This document shows positions 9,227 through 17,336 of a stretch of 35,868 nt of DNA, piece after piece. The notes below the pieces were generated by a model. The model worked only from the letters and a program-made list of their open reading frames with translations. It ran no database searches and was not told where the DNA came from. Source of the DNA: Puniceicoccaceae bacterium. GTDB taxonomy: Bacteria; Verrucomicrobiota; Verrucomicrobiia; Opitutales; Coraliomargaritaceae. Each line of letters opens with the position of its first letter. Position 1 is the stretch's first letter. The translations under genes and the position numbers were made by a program. Where the stretch lies: NCBI GenBank assembly GCA_002729725.1, contig PBYS01000097.1:1-35868 (forward strand), in the 5' to 3' direction.

Positions 9227-9775
9227 TTAATGTGCGTTACCTGCGAGTTCAGCAGACTTCTTTTTATCCCACTTGTGGTGTTTATCCGGCAGCGTGCCGC
9301 CCAGCTCGTAGAGCTTTTGCTTATTGTTGATCATCTCTTCACGCGAATAACCAGAAAGTGAGAAGATATCTTGCAAGAAAATGGCCTCCTCAGGACAGAC
9401 CTCTTGGCACAGCCCACAATAGATACAGCGTAACATGTTGATATCGAACTCTTGCGGCGCCTTCTCGACGTGAGCACGCTCGGGTTCGGCCTCAGCATCG
9501 ATCGCACCAGGCGTGATGCGGATGGCCTTGGGCGGACATACAAATTCACACAGTTGGCAGGACACGCACTTCTCGCGACCATTGGGATCTTTGACCAAAG
9601 TGGGCACGCCACGATAGTTATCCGGGATGGTGGGACGCTCGTCTGGATATTGCAGTGTGACGCCCTTCTGCAGCATGGTGCCGAAGGTGGTCTTCAAGCC
9701 CGTAACAATCTGCGGCAAGAAGGTTTTTTCCGCAAAGGACAGCGGCTTACGTTCTAGAACTTTTGTCTTAGCCAT
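9227..9775 (-). CDS. nuoI: NADH-quinone oxidoreductase subunit I (2x[4Fe-4S])
   Basis: This 182-residue ferredoxin-like subunit holds clusters N6a and N6b, which pass electrons toward NuoB. Two complete cluster motifs are visible: C70-x2-C73-x2-C76-x3-C80 followed by P, and C117-x2-C120-x2-C123-x3-C127-P. The Lys/Gly-rich N-terminus runs along the membrane surface in homologues. The length matches the family. It lies five bases after nuoH and ten before nuoJ. No key residue is missing. Confidence 0.96.
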   Translation of the reverse strand: MAKTKVLERKPLSFAEKTFLPQIVTGLKTTFGTMLQKGVTLQYPDERPTIPDNYRGVPTLVKDPNGREKCVSCQLCEFVCPPKAIRITPGAIDAEAEPERAHVEKAPQEFDINMLRCIYCGLCQEVCPEEAIFLQDIFSLSGYSREEMINNKQKLYELGGTLPDKHHKWDKKKSAELAGNAH

Positions 9776-9780
9776 TAAAT

Positions 9781-10926
9781 TTAGCGGGTGAGAGTGTCGT
9801 AAAGGGCGATGATAATGGTGTTGAACACCAAGTTAGCCACCGCGAGTGGGAGAAGAATCTTCCAACCAAGCGACATCACTTGGTCGTAGCGGAAACGTGG
9901 CAAGGTCCAGCGCATCCAGATAAAAAAGAAAATCATGAAAAAGACCTTGGCCATGAACCAGGCGACCGAGAGCACACTCCCGAGAATGCCAGTGCCCCAA
10001 GGGTCCGCCATCCATGGCAGGAAGTTCCAGCCACCGAGGAATAGCAGAACAAAGATGCCTGAGCCCATGATGATGTGGGCATACTCTGCAACGAAAAAGA
10101 GGCCAAACTTAAAACAGCCATACTCGGTGTGGAAACCGCCCACCAGGTCGGTTTCAGACTCCGCCATATCGAAAGGTAAGCGATTGGTTTCAGCAAAGAG
10201 CGCGACTAGAAACAACAGTGCTGAAAGCGGTTGCCACAGAATCGTCCAAGCCGCCTGCTGTGATTGTACCACTCCGAAGAGGCTCATTCCATAGCGGCTC
10301 CCCTCGACAAACATGCCTGCCTCATCATAATAGCCTGGCGAAGCTGACCACATAAAGACCGGCAAGAGTGCCAAGCCCATAGCGAGTTCGTAGGAAATCA
10401 TTTGTGCAGAAGCGCGGACTCCACCTAAAAAGGGATATTTACTATTCGAAGACCAACCCGCCAGCACGACTCCGTAAACTCCGAGGGAAGAAATTCCGAG
10501 AATGATCAACATGCCGAGATCGACATTGGCCAAAACCAGCGGCTGAAGAACACCATCGGCATCCACATAACGACCAAATGGAAGCACCACCATAGTCGTC
10601 AAAGCGGGCGCGAGTGCGACCACCGGTGCTAAATAGTAGTAGCCCTTGTTCACGTGGCCGGGCACGATTTCTTCTTTGAAAAGAAACTTGAGGCCATCAG
10701 CGACGGGTTGAAACAAGCCCAGACCTGTCATCAGATTGCCCAAGATCGGAATATGACCGACGAGTGGCAAGCGTGTGCGGTTAGGCCCCACGCGGCCTTG
10801 AATCCAACTGGACACTTTGCGCTCAGCTAGCACTGAGTAACTGCAAAGTCCCATAAAGACAGAGATCATGAGGACTGCATACACAATCGGCATGATGTAG
10901 GGCAAAGATGCGTCTAAGAATTCCAT
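9781..10926 (-). CDS. nuoH: NADH-quinone oxidoreductase subunit H
   Basis: This 381-residue membrane subunit forms much of the quinone chamber at the junction of the two arms. About eight or nine helices are visible. Diagnostic stretches include ERKVSSWIQGRVGPNRT near residue 35-51, then LADGLKFLFKEEIVP-like sequence (here VADGLKFLFKEEIVPG), and ETNRLPFDMAESETDLVGGF, whose acidic residues line the quinone cavity. The C-terminus has WMRWTLPRFRYDQVMSLGWK. The length is slightly above that of E. coli NuoH because of an inserted loop around residues 205-225. It follows nuoG by 21 bases. Confidence 0.96.
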   Translation of the reverse strand: MEFLDASLPYIMPIVYAVLMISVFMGLCSYSVLAERKVSSWIQGRVGPNRTRLPLVGHIPILGNLMTGLGLFQPVADGLKFLFKEEIVPGHVNKGYYYLAPVVALAPALTTMVVLPFGRYVDADGVLQPLVLANVDLGMLIILGISSLGVYGVVLAGWSSNSKYPFLGGVRASAQMISYELAMGLALLPVFMWSASPGYYDEAGMFVEGSRYGMSLFGVVQSQQAAWTILWQPLSALLFLVALFAETNRLPFDMAESETDLVGGFHTEYGCFKFGLFFVAEYAHIIMGSGIFVLLFLGGWNFLPWMADPWGTGILGSVLSVAWFMAKVFFMIFFFIWMRWTLPRFRYDQVMSLGWKILLPLAVANLVFNTIIIALYDTLTR

Positions 10927-10947
10927 ATCAGAAACTTGTTCAATAAC

Positions 10948-12702
10948 TTAGGCCTCCTCCTGCGCCGCAGCAGCGGGTGCTTGAGCGGATGCAGTGTGCG
11001 CTTCCTTAAACGCGACAGGATCATATTTAAGATTCTTAGTTTCAACAAAACTAAGATCGAGGAAGGCTTTGGCATCGAGCACGACCCCTTCGTCGGGCAG
11101 TGAGCGCCAGCTAAGTGACTCGGGCAAAGAAGCCAATGTCTTCACCATACGCAGCCAGAGTTCATCAATTGCCAGCGCAGGCGCGGCTTTTTCTTGGGCC
11201 AAAGGAGCGGCGATCTTTTCCAAGATCGTAATATCCGACTTTACTCCACGTGGGCCAGGAACCGCGGTCTTGAAACGCTGGAGACGGAAGCTCTGGTTGA
11301 TAAATGAACCGTCCTTCTCAAATACCATCAACGAGGGAATCACGAGATGAGCGACTTGGCTGGTTTTGTTGGCATGTGTGCCGACGTAAATGACTTTGAC
11401 TTTGGCAAGCGTCTCAGAATCGATCCCGAGCTGAGTGAGGTCTTCGTTCACCGCGAGAACTGTCTTGACGGCTCCGGAGTTGATGTCGTGGGCCAGTGCA
11501 TCGAGCTTGGCCTCCGGAAGTTGGTCAATCAAGCCGGTCACCAGCGCACCACGCAAGTTCGGACTGCGATCTTCGGATAGCAGCAGCCCATCACCTTCAC
11601 CGTAATGGCTGACGAGCGAGACTTTAGCGCCGCATCGCTCAGCAATGGTTTTGTAAAAGAACTGCTCTTCCAATGAACTGTGTGCTGAGCCGACTAATGC
11701 GACATCCCCCAATTGCAATAGCTCCACGGCAGCATTCGCCACTTCCTCGGGGCTCTTATGGACACCTTCAATGGTGTATTGAACCAGACGGTCGTCCGAC
11801 TCGATGGCTTTATACAGCGCACGGCCCGAATCAGTCATCCAAGTATCGTTAACCGCGTCATTACGGCGTGGCGTGATACGATAAATCTTACCTTCGCGGC
11901 TCCAAATCTCAGTGTTGGCGCCCACACTACTCTCGGTGCAAATGCTATCTGTGCGCTTAAGAAACCATACCCGCATTTTAAAGCGGAAGTCGGTGCTGGT
12001 GAGTGCGCCCACAGGACAAATATCCACTGTATTGAGTGAATAGTTGTGGGAGAGATCTTTGCCTGGGAAACAAGTGAGCGTGGAGTAAGTGCCACGATCT
12101 ACAAAGCCAAGCACATCGTCGCCAGCAACTTCTTTACTGAAGCGTATGCAACGCGAACAAAGAATGCAGCGCTCGTCATCGAGGGTGACACGCGGCCCCA
12201 GCGTCGTGCGCTTAGGCTTCACATTCTTCTTTTCTATAAAGCGGCTGTATCCACGGCCATGCTCTGCGGAAAACTCCTGCAAACGGCACTCACCTGCTTG
12301 GTCGCAAATGGGGCAGTCCAAGGGGTGGTTGATCAACAAGAACTCGGTCACACCATTGCGCGACTCCTTGACCATCTCCGAGTTGGTGCGAATGTGCATG
12401 CCAGGCGAGGCATTGGTCGCACAGCCGATGGTAGGCTTCGGCATCCAACCGATCTTTTGCACGCCATTCTCATCCAGAATGGCTTCGCCCGTGGCGCGAT
12501 CGCGCATCGGCATGCCCATCTCGACCATGCACATGCGGCAGTTACCAGCGACGGACAGTTTCGGATGGTAGCAATAGTGCGGCACTTCCTTGCCCTTGCC
12601 GACCATCTTCACGGCCTCAATGATGTTAATCCCCTTGGGGACTTCGACATCCTGCCCATCGATATTGATGGTGATGTTCTCGACGATGCTCTGAATGTTC
12701 AT
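10948..12702 (-). CDS. nuoG: NADH-quinone oxidoreductase subunit G (short form)
   Basis: This peripheral-arm Fe-S subunit has 584 residues, against about 900 in E. coli. The N-terminal [2Fe-2S] ligands are C44, C55, C58 and C94. The His-ligated [4Fe-4S] motif is H126, C130, C133 and C139. A further [4Fe-4S] has C179, C182, C185 and C229. The fourth cluster (N7), found in some NuoG proteins, is not supported: the segment SICTESSVGANTEIW retains only one Cys. The molybdopterin-like fold is present in shortened form, and the protein ends in an Ala/Glu/Gln-rich tail. The shortened C-terminal half resembles mitochondrial-type 75-kDa subunits more than the E. coli form. It lies three bases after nuoF. 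Confidence 0.94.
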   Translation of the reverse strand: MNIQSIVENITINIDGQDVEVPKGINIIEAVKMVGKGKEVPHYCYHPKLSVAGNCRMCMVEMGMPMRDRATGEAILDENGVQKIGWMPKPTIGCATNASPGMHIRTNSEMVKESRNGVTEFLLINHPLDCPICDQAGECRLQEFSAEHGRGYSRFIEKKNVKPKRTTLGPRVTLDDERCILCSRCIRFSKEVAGDDVLGFVDRGTYSTLTCFPGKDLSHNYSLNTVDICPVGALTSTDFRFKMRVWFLKRTDSICTESSVGANTEIWSREGKIYRITPRRNDAVNDTWMTDSGRALYKAIESDDRLVQYTIEGVHKSPEEVANAAVELLQLGDVALVGSAHSSLEEQFFYKTIAERCGAKVSLVSHYGEGDGLLLSEDRSPNLRGALVTGLIDQLPEAKLDALAHDINSGAVKTVLAVNEDLTQLGIDSETLAKVKVIYVGTHANKTSQVAHLVIPSLMVFEKDGSFINQSFRLQRFKTAVPGPRGVKSDITILEKIAAPLAQEKAAPALAIDELWLRMVKTLASLPESLSWRSLPDEGVVLDAKAFLDLSFVETKNLKYDPVAFKEAHTASAQAPAAAAQEEA

Positions 12703-12705
12703 GGT

Positions 12706-14070
12706 CTAAATTAAAGTAGTCTCCTTCGCGACTTCTTCGCCCTCTTTACGACGGGCAGCTTGCTCTTTGGCTTTTTCAACGAATTCGTCCTTAAACTTGG
12801 CGATAAAACTTTGGACCGGCCACGAGGCTGCCTCGCCAAAGGCACAAATCGTGCGCCCCGCAATTTGGTCGGCGATGGACTTGAGCAGATCGGCATCTTC
12901 CTCGCGGGCTTCGCCATCTACCATGCGTTGGGTGACCTTACGCATCCAAGGCACCCCTTCGCGACAAGGCGTGCACTGGCCACAACTTTCGTGGGCGTAG
13001 AAATAGTTAATATTCGCCAGCGCTTCCACCATGTCAGTGGTGTCGTCCATCACGATCACGCCACCGGAGCCCGACATCGAGCCGACCGCAGCCAAGCTAT
13101 CAAAGTCCATCGGAATATCTTCGATGCCCCAATCAAACTCGGTGCCATCCTTCAGTTTGCCAGTAAAACGTTCATCCGCACGTAGAATCTTTGCGGAGGA
13201 ACCGCCGGGGATGACGGCCTTGAGCTTACGTCCGGGCTTTAAGCCACCACAGACATCGTTAATCAATTGGCCGAGCGTGACATCCCCACAGGCAAACTCA
13301 TAGTAGCCAGGCTTCTGCACGTGGCCCGATACACACCAAATACGGGTGCCGGTGTTACCGGGTGTCCCGATCTTGGCAAAGCCTTCGCCCCCCATCTCAA
13401 TGATGTGCTTCACGTCGCAAAGTGTTTCCACATTGTTTACAATGGTCGGGCACTGATAGGCACCCAGTGCCGCAGGGAAGTATGGCGGCTTAATGCGCGG
13501 ATTGGCGCGAAAACCTTCCAAGGACTCGATCAAACCGGTTTCTTCACCGCAAATATAAGCACCGGCACCGCGGTGAACGATGATATCGCATGAGTAGCCC
13601 GAACCGAGAATGTTATCGCCGAGGAAATTCTTCTCGCGAGCCTCTTCGATCGCACGTTCGAGAATCTTATAGCCCTGAAAGAACTCACCACGAATATAGA
13701 TGAATGCCAGTTTCGCCTGAATGGCGAAGGCAGCGCACATCATGCCTTCGATCAGCTGGTGTGGATCTTGGTGAATGATTTGACGGTCTTTAAAAGTGCC
13801 TGGCTCGGATTCGTCGGCATTACAAACGAGGTAGATAGGCTTGCCCGACTTGCGGTCGAGAAACTTCCATTTCATACCCGCGGGGAAACCAGCACCACCA
13901 CGACCGCGCACACCCGAAGTGAGCACTTCCGCGCAGATGTCTTCCGGCTTCATGGTGACGGCCTTCTTAAGCTGCTCGTAGCCACCGTTTTTCACGTAGC
14001 AATCGATGTCGTTGGTATACCCTTCTTCGTCGATATGTTTGAAAATTAACCTGGTTTCTTGAAGTGCCAT
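12706..14070 (-). CDS. nuoF: NADH-quinone oxidoreductase subunit F (NADH/FMN, 4Fe-4S)
   Basis: This 454-residue subunit binds NADH and FMN and holds the N3 cluster, where electrons enter complex I. SGVRGRGGAGFPAGMKWKF (about 52-70) is the nucleotide glycine-rich signature. RGEFF and GAGAYICGEETGLIESLEG follow, the latter another flavin/NADH element. The N3 ligands are C363, C366, C369 and C409, in ESCGQCTPCREG and RTICAFG. The C-terminal tail is rich in Lys and Glu. Length and all key residues are normal. It follows nuoE by 49 bases; that spacer carries an AT-rich microrepeat. Confidence 0.96.
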   Translation of the reverse strand: MALQETRLIFKHIDEEGYTNDIDCYVKNGGYEQLKKAVTMKPEDICAEVLTSGVRGRGGAGFPAGMKWKFLDRKSGKPIYLVCNADESEPGTFKDRQIIHQDPHQLIEGMMCAAFAIQAKLAFIYIRGEFFQGYKILERAIEEAREKNFLGDNILGSGYSCDIIVHRGAGAYICGEETGLIESLEGFRANPRIKPPYFPAALGAYQCPTIVNNVETLCDVKHIIEMGGEGFAKIGTPGNTGTRIWCVSGHVQKPGYYEFACGDVTLGQLINDVCGGLKPGRKLKAVIPGGSSAKILRADERFTGKLKDGTEFDWGIEDIPMDFDSLAAVGSMSGSGGVIVMDDTTDMVEALANINYFYAHESCGQCTPCREGVPWMRKVTQRMVDGEAREEDADLLKSIADQIAGRTICAFGEAASWPVQSFIAKFKDEFVEKAKEQAARRKEGEEVAKETTLI

Positions 14071-14074
14071 TGTG

Positions 14075-14107
14075 GGAATTAAAAATTAGGAATTACGAAT
14101 TAGGAAT
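14075..14107. repeat. AT-rich TAATTC-type microrepeat, nuoE-nuoF spacer
   Basis: GGAATTA, AATTAGG, AATTACG and AATTAGGAAT units follow each other at 7-8-base steps. On the - strand this reads as CATTCCTAATTCGTAATTCC and onward. A similar block occurs in the opposite orientation between nuoD and nuoE. Confidence 0.5.
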
Positions 14108-14119
14108 GCGTGATCAGGC

Positions 14120-14611
14120 TTACAAGCCGTTGGGGAGCTCACCGCTCTTCATTTTAGCGGCCATTTCAGCCGCCTTTTCTGGATCGATGTCGGTGTATTC
14201 ATCTTCGCCGACCATCACGACGGGGCCCTTGCCGCAATCGGCGTGGCATTCGACGAATTCCAGCGTCACTTTACCATCTTCACTGGTGTGCCCGACCTTG
14301 CAGCCAAACTCTTTTTCGAAGCTCTTGCAGGTTTTGTAGGCGCCCGCTAAGGCACAAGGCAAAGTGCGGCAGACACGCACGTGATACTGCCCCGTAGGCT
14401 CCGTGCGTAGCATCGGATAAAAAGTAACGATCTCGATAATGTTGATCGGCTGCAGATCCAGACGCTCAGCAATCCATTCCATCGCCTCCTGAGATAGGTA
14501 GCCCTGATCCTCTTGCACCAAGTGGCAAAGTGGCAGCGCCGCACTACGCACAGTCGGGTAGCGTGGCACGAGCTTGTCGATCTTTTCGATTGTTTCTGGT
14601 TTTAAATTCAT
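14120..14611 (-). CDS. nuoE: NADH-quinone oxidoreductase subunit E ([2Fe-2S])
   Basis: This is a 163-residue thioredoxin-fold subunit of the NADH-oxidising module carrying cluster N1a. The four ligands are C81 and C86 (CRTLPC) and C122 and C126 (CHADC), the spacing expected for the 24-kDa family. The N-terminal helical domain includes LPLCHLVQEDQGYLS. The length is typical. It pairs physically with NuoF, encoded next. The spacers on both sides (73 and 49 bases) are longer than elsewhere in the operon and both contain TAATTC-type repeats. Confidence 0.95.
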   Translation of the reverse strand: MNLKPETIEKIDKLVPRYPTVRSAALPLCHLVQEDQGYLSQEAMEWIAERLDLQPINIIEIVTFYPMLRTEPTGQYHVRVCRTLPCALAGAYKTCKSFEKEFGCKVGHTSEDGKVTLEFVECHADCGKGPVVMVGEDEYTDIDPEKAAEMAAKMKSGELPNGL

Positions 14612-14653
14612 TGCTTGAAATATCTAAAATAGAGATAAGAGCCAACTCTCAGT

Positions 14654-14687
14654 CATTCTTAATTCTCAATCCGTAATCCGTAATTTA
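14654..14687. repeat. AT-rich TAATTC-type microrepeat, nuoD-nuoE spacer
   Basis: CATTCTTAATTCTCAATCCG followed by TAATCCGTAATTTA repeats a 7-8-base unit. Its last bases supply the TAA stop of nuoD. It is in the inverted orientation relative to the nuoE-nuoF block. Confidence 0.5.
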
Positions 14688-15926
14688 TCTGTCACATTCC
14701 CCCATCACGAAGTCCAGTGAACCGAGGATCACGGTGATGTCGGTCATGTAGTGCCCGGGAATCAGTTTTTCGAGAATGCTCAAGCTACAGAAAGATGGAC
14801 CGCGAATCTTGAGACGATACGGCACGCCGCCCCCCTTTGAAACGATGAAAAAGCCCAAGGCCCCCTTAGGGTTCTCAGCTTCGAAGTAGACTTCGCCTGC
14901 GGGGATCTGTGGCCCTTCAGTCACAATCATGAAGTTCTGAATCAGCTCCTCCATGCTGGTCAGCACTTTAGCCTTTTGTGGCGCAAAGATCTTTTTGGCC
15001 TCTTCCGCGTAGTAGCTACCCTCAGGAAATTGATCGATACACTGGCGTATGATACTCACACTCTGGCGCACCTCTTCAGCACGCATCAAGTAGCGGTCGT
15101 AGCAATCCCCGGTAGTGCCGACGGGCACTTCGAAATCAAACTTTTCATAGCCGAGGTAAGGCTTATCCTTACGCAAGTCGAGATCCACACCACAAGCGCG
15201 CAAGTTTGGCCCCGTCAATCCGTAAGAGATCGCGTCCTCCTTAGAGATCGCCCCCACTCCAACAGTGCGGTCCATGAAGATACGATTGCGCGTCAGCAAC
15301 TTATCCACTTGATCCAAAACGGGCAATACCCCCTTACAGAACTCAAGCACACGGCCTAACCAACCATCGGGAATATCACGCGCGACCCCACCGATACGAG
15401 TGTAGCTGGTGGTGAAACGTGCACCGGTCAATTCTTCGAACAATGTGTACAGTTTTTCACGCTCAGTGAACGTATACATGAACACCGTCCATGCACCGGC
15501 ATCCATGCCGTAAACTCCAATGCCCAACAAGTGCGAAGACACACGCGCCAGCTCACAGCAGAGCACGCGAATCGCTTGGCAACGGTCCGGCACTTCCAGC
15601 GCAGCCAGTTTTTCAACCGCCATCGCGTAGGCCACATTATTAGCCAAAGGTGCGAGATAGTCCAACCGGTCTGTATAAGGCACAAACTGATTATAAGTCA
15701 TGTTCTCAGCGATCTTCTCATCTCCACGGTGAAGATAGCCGAGCACAGGGTCGCAGCTTTTCACGATGTCGCCGTCCAGCTCCATCTTCAAGCGTAGCAC
15801 ACCGTGCGTGGTCGGGTGCGAGGGACCGACGTTGAGCGCCATGGTCTCCCCTTGCAGGGTAGGTTCAGCCTCGCTGCTACGTGCACCGAGATCGCCGATC
15901 GAAATTTCTTTTGTGGTGGTGGCCAT
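14685..15926 (-). CDS. nuoD: NADH-quinone oxidoreductase subunit D
   Basis: This is the 413-residue 49-kDa-type subunit of the quinone-binding module. Signature stretches are NVGPSHPTTHGVLRLKMELDG near residues 32-52 (first conserved His pair), YLHRGDEKIAENMTYNQFVPYTDRLDY split in the usual way, and the C-terminal LDFVMGECDR. The family's histidine, tyrosine and aspartate for quinone binding lie in these segments. A 30-residue N-terminal tail precedes the conserved core. NuoC and NuoD are separate genes here, not the fused NuoCD of E. coli. Its TAA stop (14685-14687) lies within an AT-rich microrepeat. It follows nuoC by nine bases. Confidence 0.96.
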   Translation of the reverse strand: MATTTKEISIGDLGARSSEAEPTLQGETMALNVGPSHPTTHGVLRLKMELDGDIVKSCDPVLGYLHRGDEKIAENMTYNQFVPYTDRLDYLAPLANNVAYAMAVEKLAALEVPDRCQAIRVLCCELARVSSHLLGIGVYGMDAGAWTVFMYTFTEREKLYTLFEELTGARFTTSYTRIGGVARDIPDGWLGRVLEFCKGVLPVLDQVDKLLTRNRIFMDRTVGVGAISKEDAISYGLTGPNLRACGVDLDLRKDKPYLGYEKFDFEVPVGTTGDCYDRYLMRAEEVRQSVSIIRQCIDQFPEGSYYAEEAKKIFAPQKAKVLTSMEELIQNFMIVTEGPQIPAGEVYFEAENPKGALGFFIVSKGGGVPYRLKIRGPSFCSLSILEKLIPGHYMTDITVILGSLDFVMGECDR

Positions 15927-15935
15927 GTCTAAAGA

Positions 15936-16550
15936 TTACTCTACAGGTTTCTCCTTTTGCTCGTTCCAGCTCTCATCGCGAGCCCGGGGCTCTGTTTGAC
16001 TCATAGGACCGTCCGCAGACGAAACGAAAGGACCTCCAGCCATCGGCGCGGGCAGCACCTTCGCATTCGTCGACTCAGCCACGTCATCCGCAGGAAAGGG
16101 TGTTTCAATACCAGCCAATGGAAAGTCCTTACGCAAGGGGTGGTAAGGATACTCATCCCACATCAAAATACGACGCAGGTCCGGGTGGCCCTCATAGTGA
16201 ATACCCATCAAATCATAGGTTTCACGCTCGTGCCAATTCGCCGCCGCGTATAATCCGCAGAGGGAGGGCAAGCTGGGGTGAATGCTATCCGCACAATCCA
16301 CTGCAATGCGCAAATACTCGTGCTTCGTCGTCGACAGCAAATGATAGATCCCAGTGAAACGGGGGCTTTGTGCATCCCAATCCACCGCAGTCACGTCCAA
16401 CAAAAGATCGTAGCCCAACTCGTCCCGCAATGCGGTGCAGAGCTCGACCAGCTGATCCGCTGGACAATTAACCGCCAAATGATCAGCAGATTCGCGTTCT
16501 GTCAGATAGTCAAAACGCTCCTTCAAATGAGCAAATTCGCTCTTGGCCAT
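15936..16550 (-). CDS. nuoC: NADH-quinone oxidoreductase subunit C
   Basis: This is the 204-residue 30-kDa-type subunit of the peripheral arm, which has no cofactor. The family signature WHERETYDLMGIHYEGHPDLRRILM, shown here in part as ERETYDLMGI and HPDLRRILM, is followed by HPLRKDFP. About 50 residues after this core are proline-, Ser- and Glu-rich and probably disordered, a lineage-specific tail. It starts three bases after nuoB and precedes nuoD by nine, so translation is likely coupled. Confidence 0.94.
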   Translation of the reverse strand: MAKSEFAHLKERFDYLTERESADHLAVNCPADQLVELCTALRDELGYDLLLDVTAVDWDAQSPRFTGIYHLLSTTKHEYLRIAVDCADSIHPSLPSLCGLYAAANWHERETYDLMGIHYEGHPDLRRILMWDEYPYHPLRKDFPLAGIETPFPADDVAESTNAKVLPAPMAGGPFVSSADGPMSQTEPRARDESWNEQKEKPVE

Positions 16551-16553
16551 GGT

Positions 16554-17105
16554 TTAGCTTTCCTTTCCGGCTCCTGCCAACTCCGCTTCTGCGGGCTCGG
16601 CATTTCGGGCGGTCAAGTTTTTGACCGAACGCTCCCGGCCAATCTTGTCCTGCAATTTAATCATCGCATCGAGCAGTGCCTCCGGACGCGGAGGACAACC
16701 ACTAATATATACATCGACGGGGACGATACGATCGACCCCTTGTAAAGTTGCATAAGAACGGTACATCCCGCCCGTGCTAGCGCAGGCGCCCATCGCGACC
16801 ACCCACTTCGGCTCGGCCATCTGCTCGTAAATACGACGCACAACCTCCGCCATTTTATAAGTCACGGTGCCCGCAACGATCATACAATCGGCCTGACGAG
16901 GTGAAAATCGCATGACTTCCATCCCAAAACGAGAGATGTCAAAACGCGCACCGCCCGCCGCCATCAGTTCAATCGCGCAGCAGGCGAGCCCCATCGGCAT
17001 CGGCCAGACCGAGTGCTTACGGATCCAGTTAATCACAGCATCCGCTTGAGTGACAATGACTTCCCCCTCCACTTTACTATCGTAGGCTACGTTTGTGTTT
17101 TGCAT
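16554..17105 (-). CDS. nuoB: NADH-quinone oxidoreductase subunit B (cluster N2)
   Basis: This 183-residue subunit holds N2, the last Fe-S cluster before quinone. The ligands are the tandem C42 and C43 in [12 protein letters not shown]108 in GACAS and C137 in SGCPPRPE. The [16 protein letters not shown] segment is also typical. The Ala/Glu-rich C-terminal tail is short. It is the first nuo gene in the window: the 231 bases upstream hold no nuoA, which normally begins the operon. ATG 17105 is the only sensible start, and no clear Shine-Dalgarno precedes it. Confidence 0.96.
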   Translation of the reverse strand: MQNTNVAYDSKVEGEVIVTQADAVINWIRKHSVWPMPMGLACCAIELMAAGGARFDISRFGMEVMRFSPRQADCMIVAGTVTYKMAEVVRRIYEQMAEPKWVVAMGACASTGGMYRSYATLQGVDRIVPVDVYISGCPPRPEALLDAMIKLQDKIGRERSVKNLTARNAEPAEAELAGAGKES

Positions 17106-17274
17106 GTTATACTTATCGGCTCGAATATCGATTCGCTCTCAAGGCTCAGGCAACTTAGTTCGCCCCCAATACCATGCAAGCAACAATTTAAATTTATGAC
17201 AGGAAGGCAAAATTTCATAAAAATGATTGGACTTGAGTAGCGAAGCTTCCTAGCATCGAGCTTTATTATTCAAC

Positions 17275-17297
17275 GGGAGAGCAGCGCGCTCTCCTAC
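17275..17297 (-). repeat. GTAG-type hairpin (REP-like), nuoB-pilin spacer
   Basis: On the - strand the sequence reads GTAGGAGAGC, a GCGCT loop, then GCTCTCC. The 7-bp stem (17276-17282 with 17288-17294) shares its first base with a flush 5' GTAG (17294-17297). No T-run follows, so it is not a rho-independent terminator. The GTAG-plus-hairpin layout is the hallmark of REP elements used by RAYT transposases, and matches the hairpins at 19878-20153 in design but not in stem sequence. It lies between divergent genes and could affect either promoter. Confidence 0.5.
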
Positions 17298-17336
17298 CCC
17301 ACAACAACAGACAAAAATACACCAACACAGTTTTAT

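Noticed and set aside
12046..12714. 222-codon + strand frame opposite nuoG
   Set aside because: It is an antisense shadow of nuoG, whose Fe-S ligands are all intact on the other strand.
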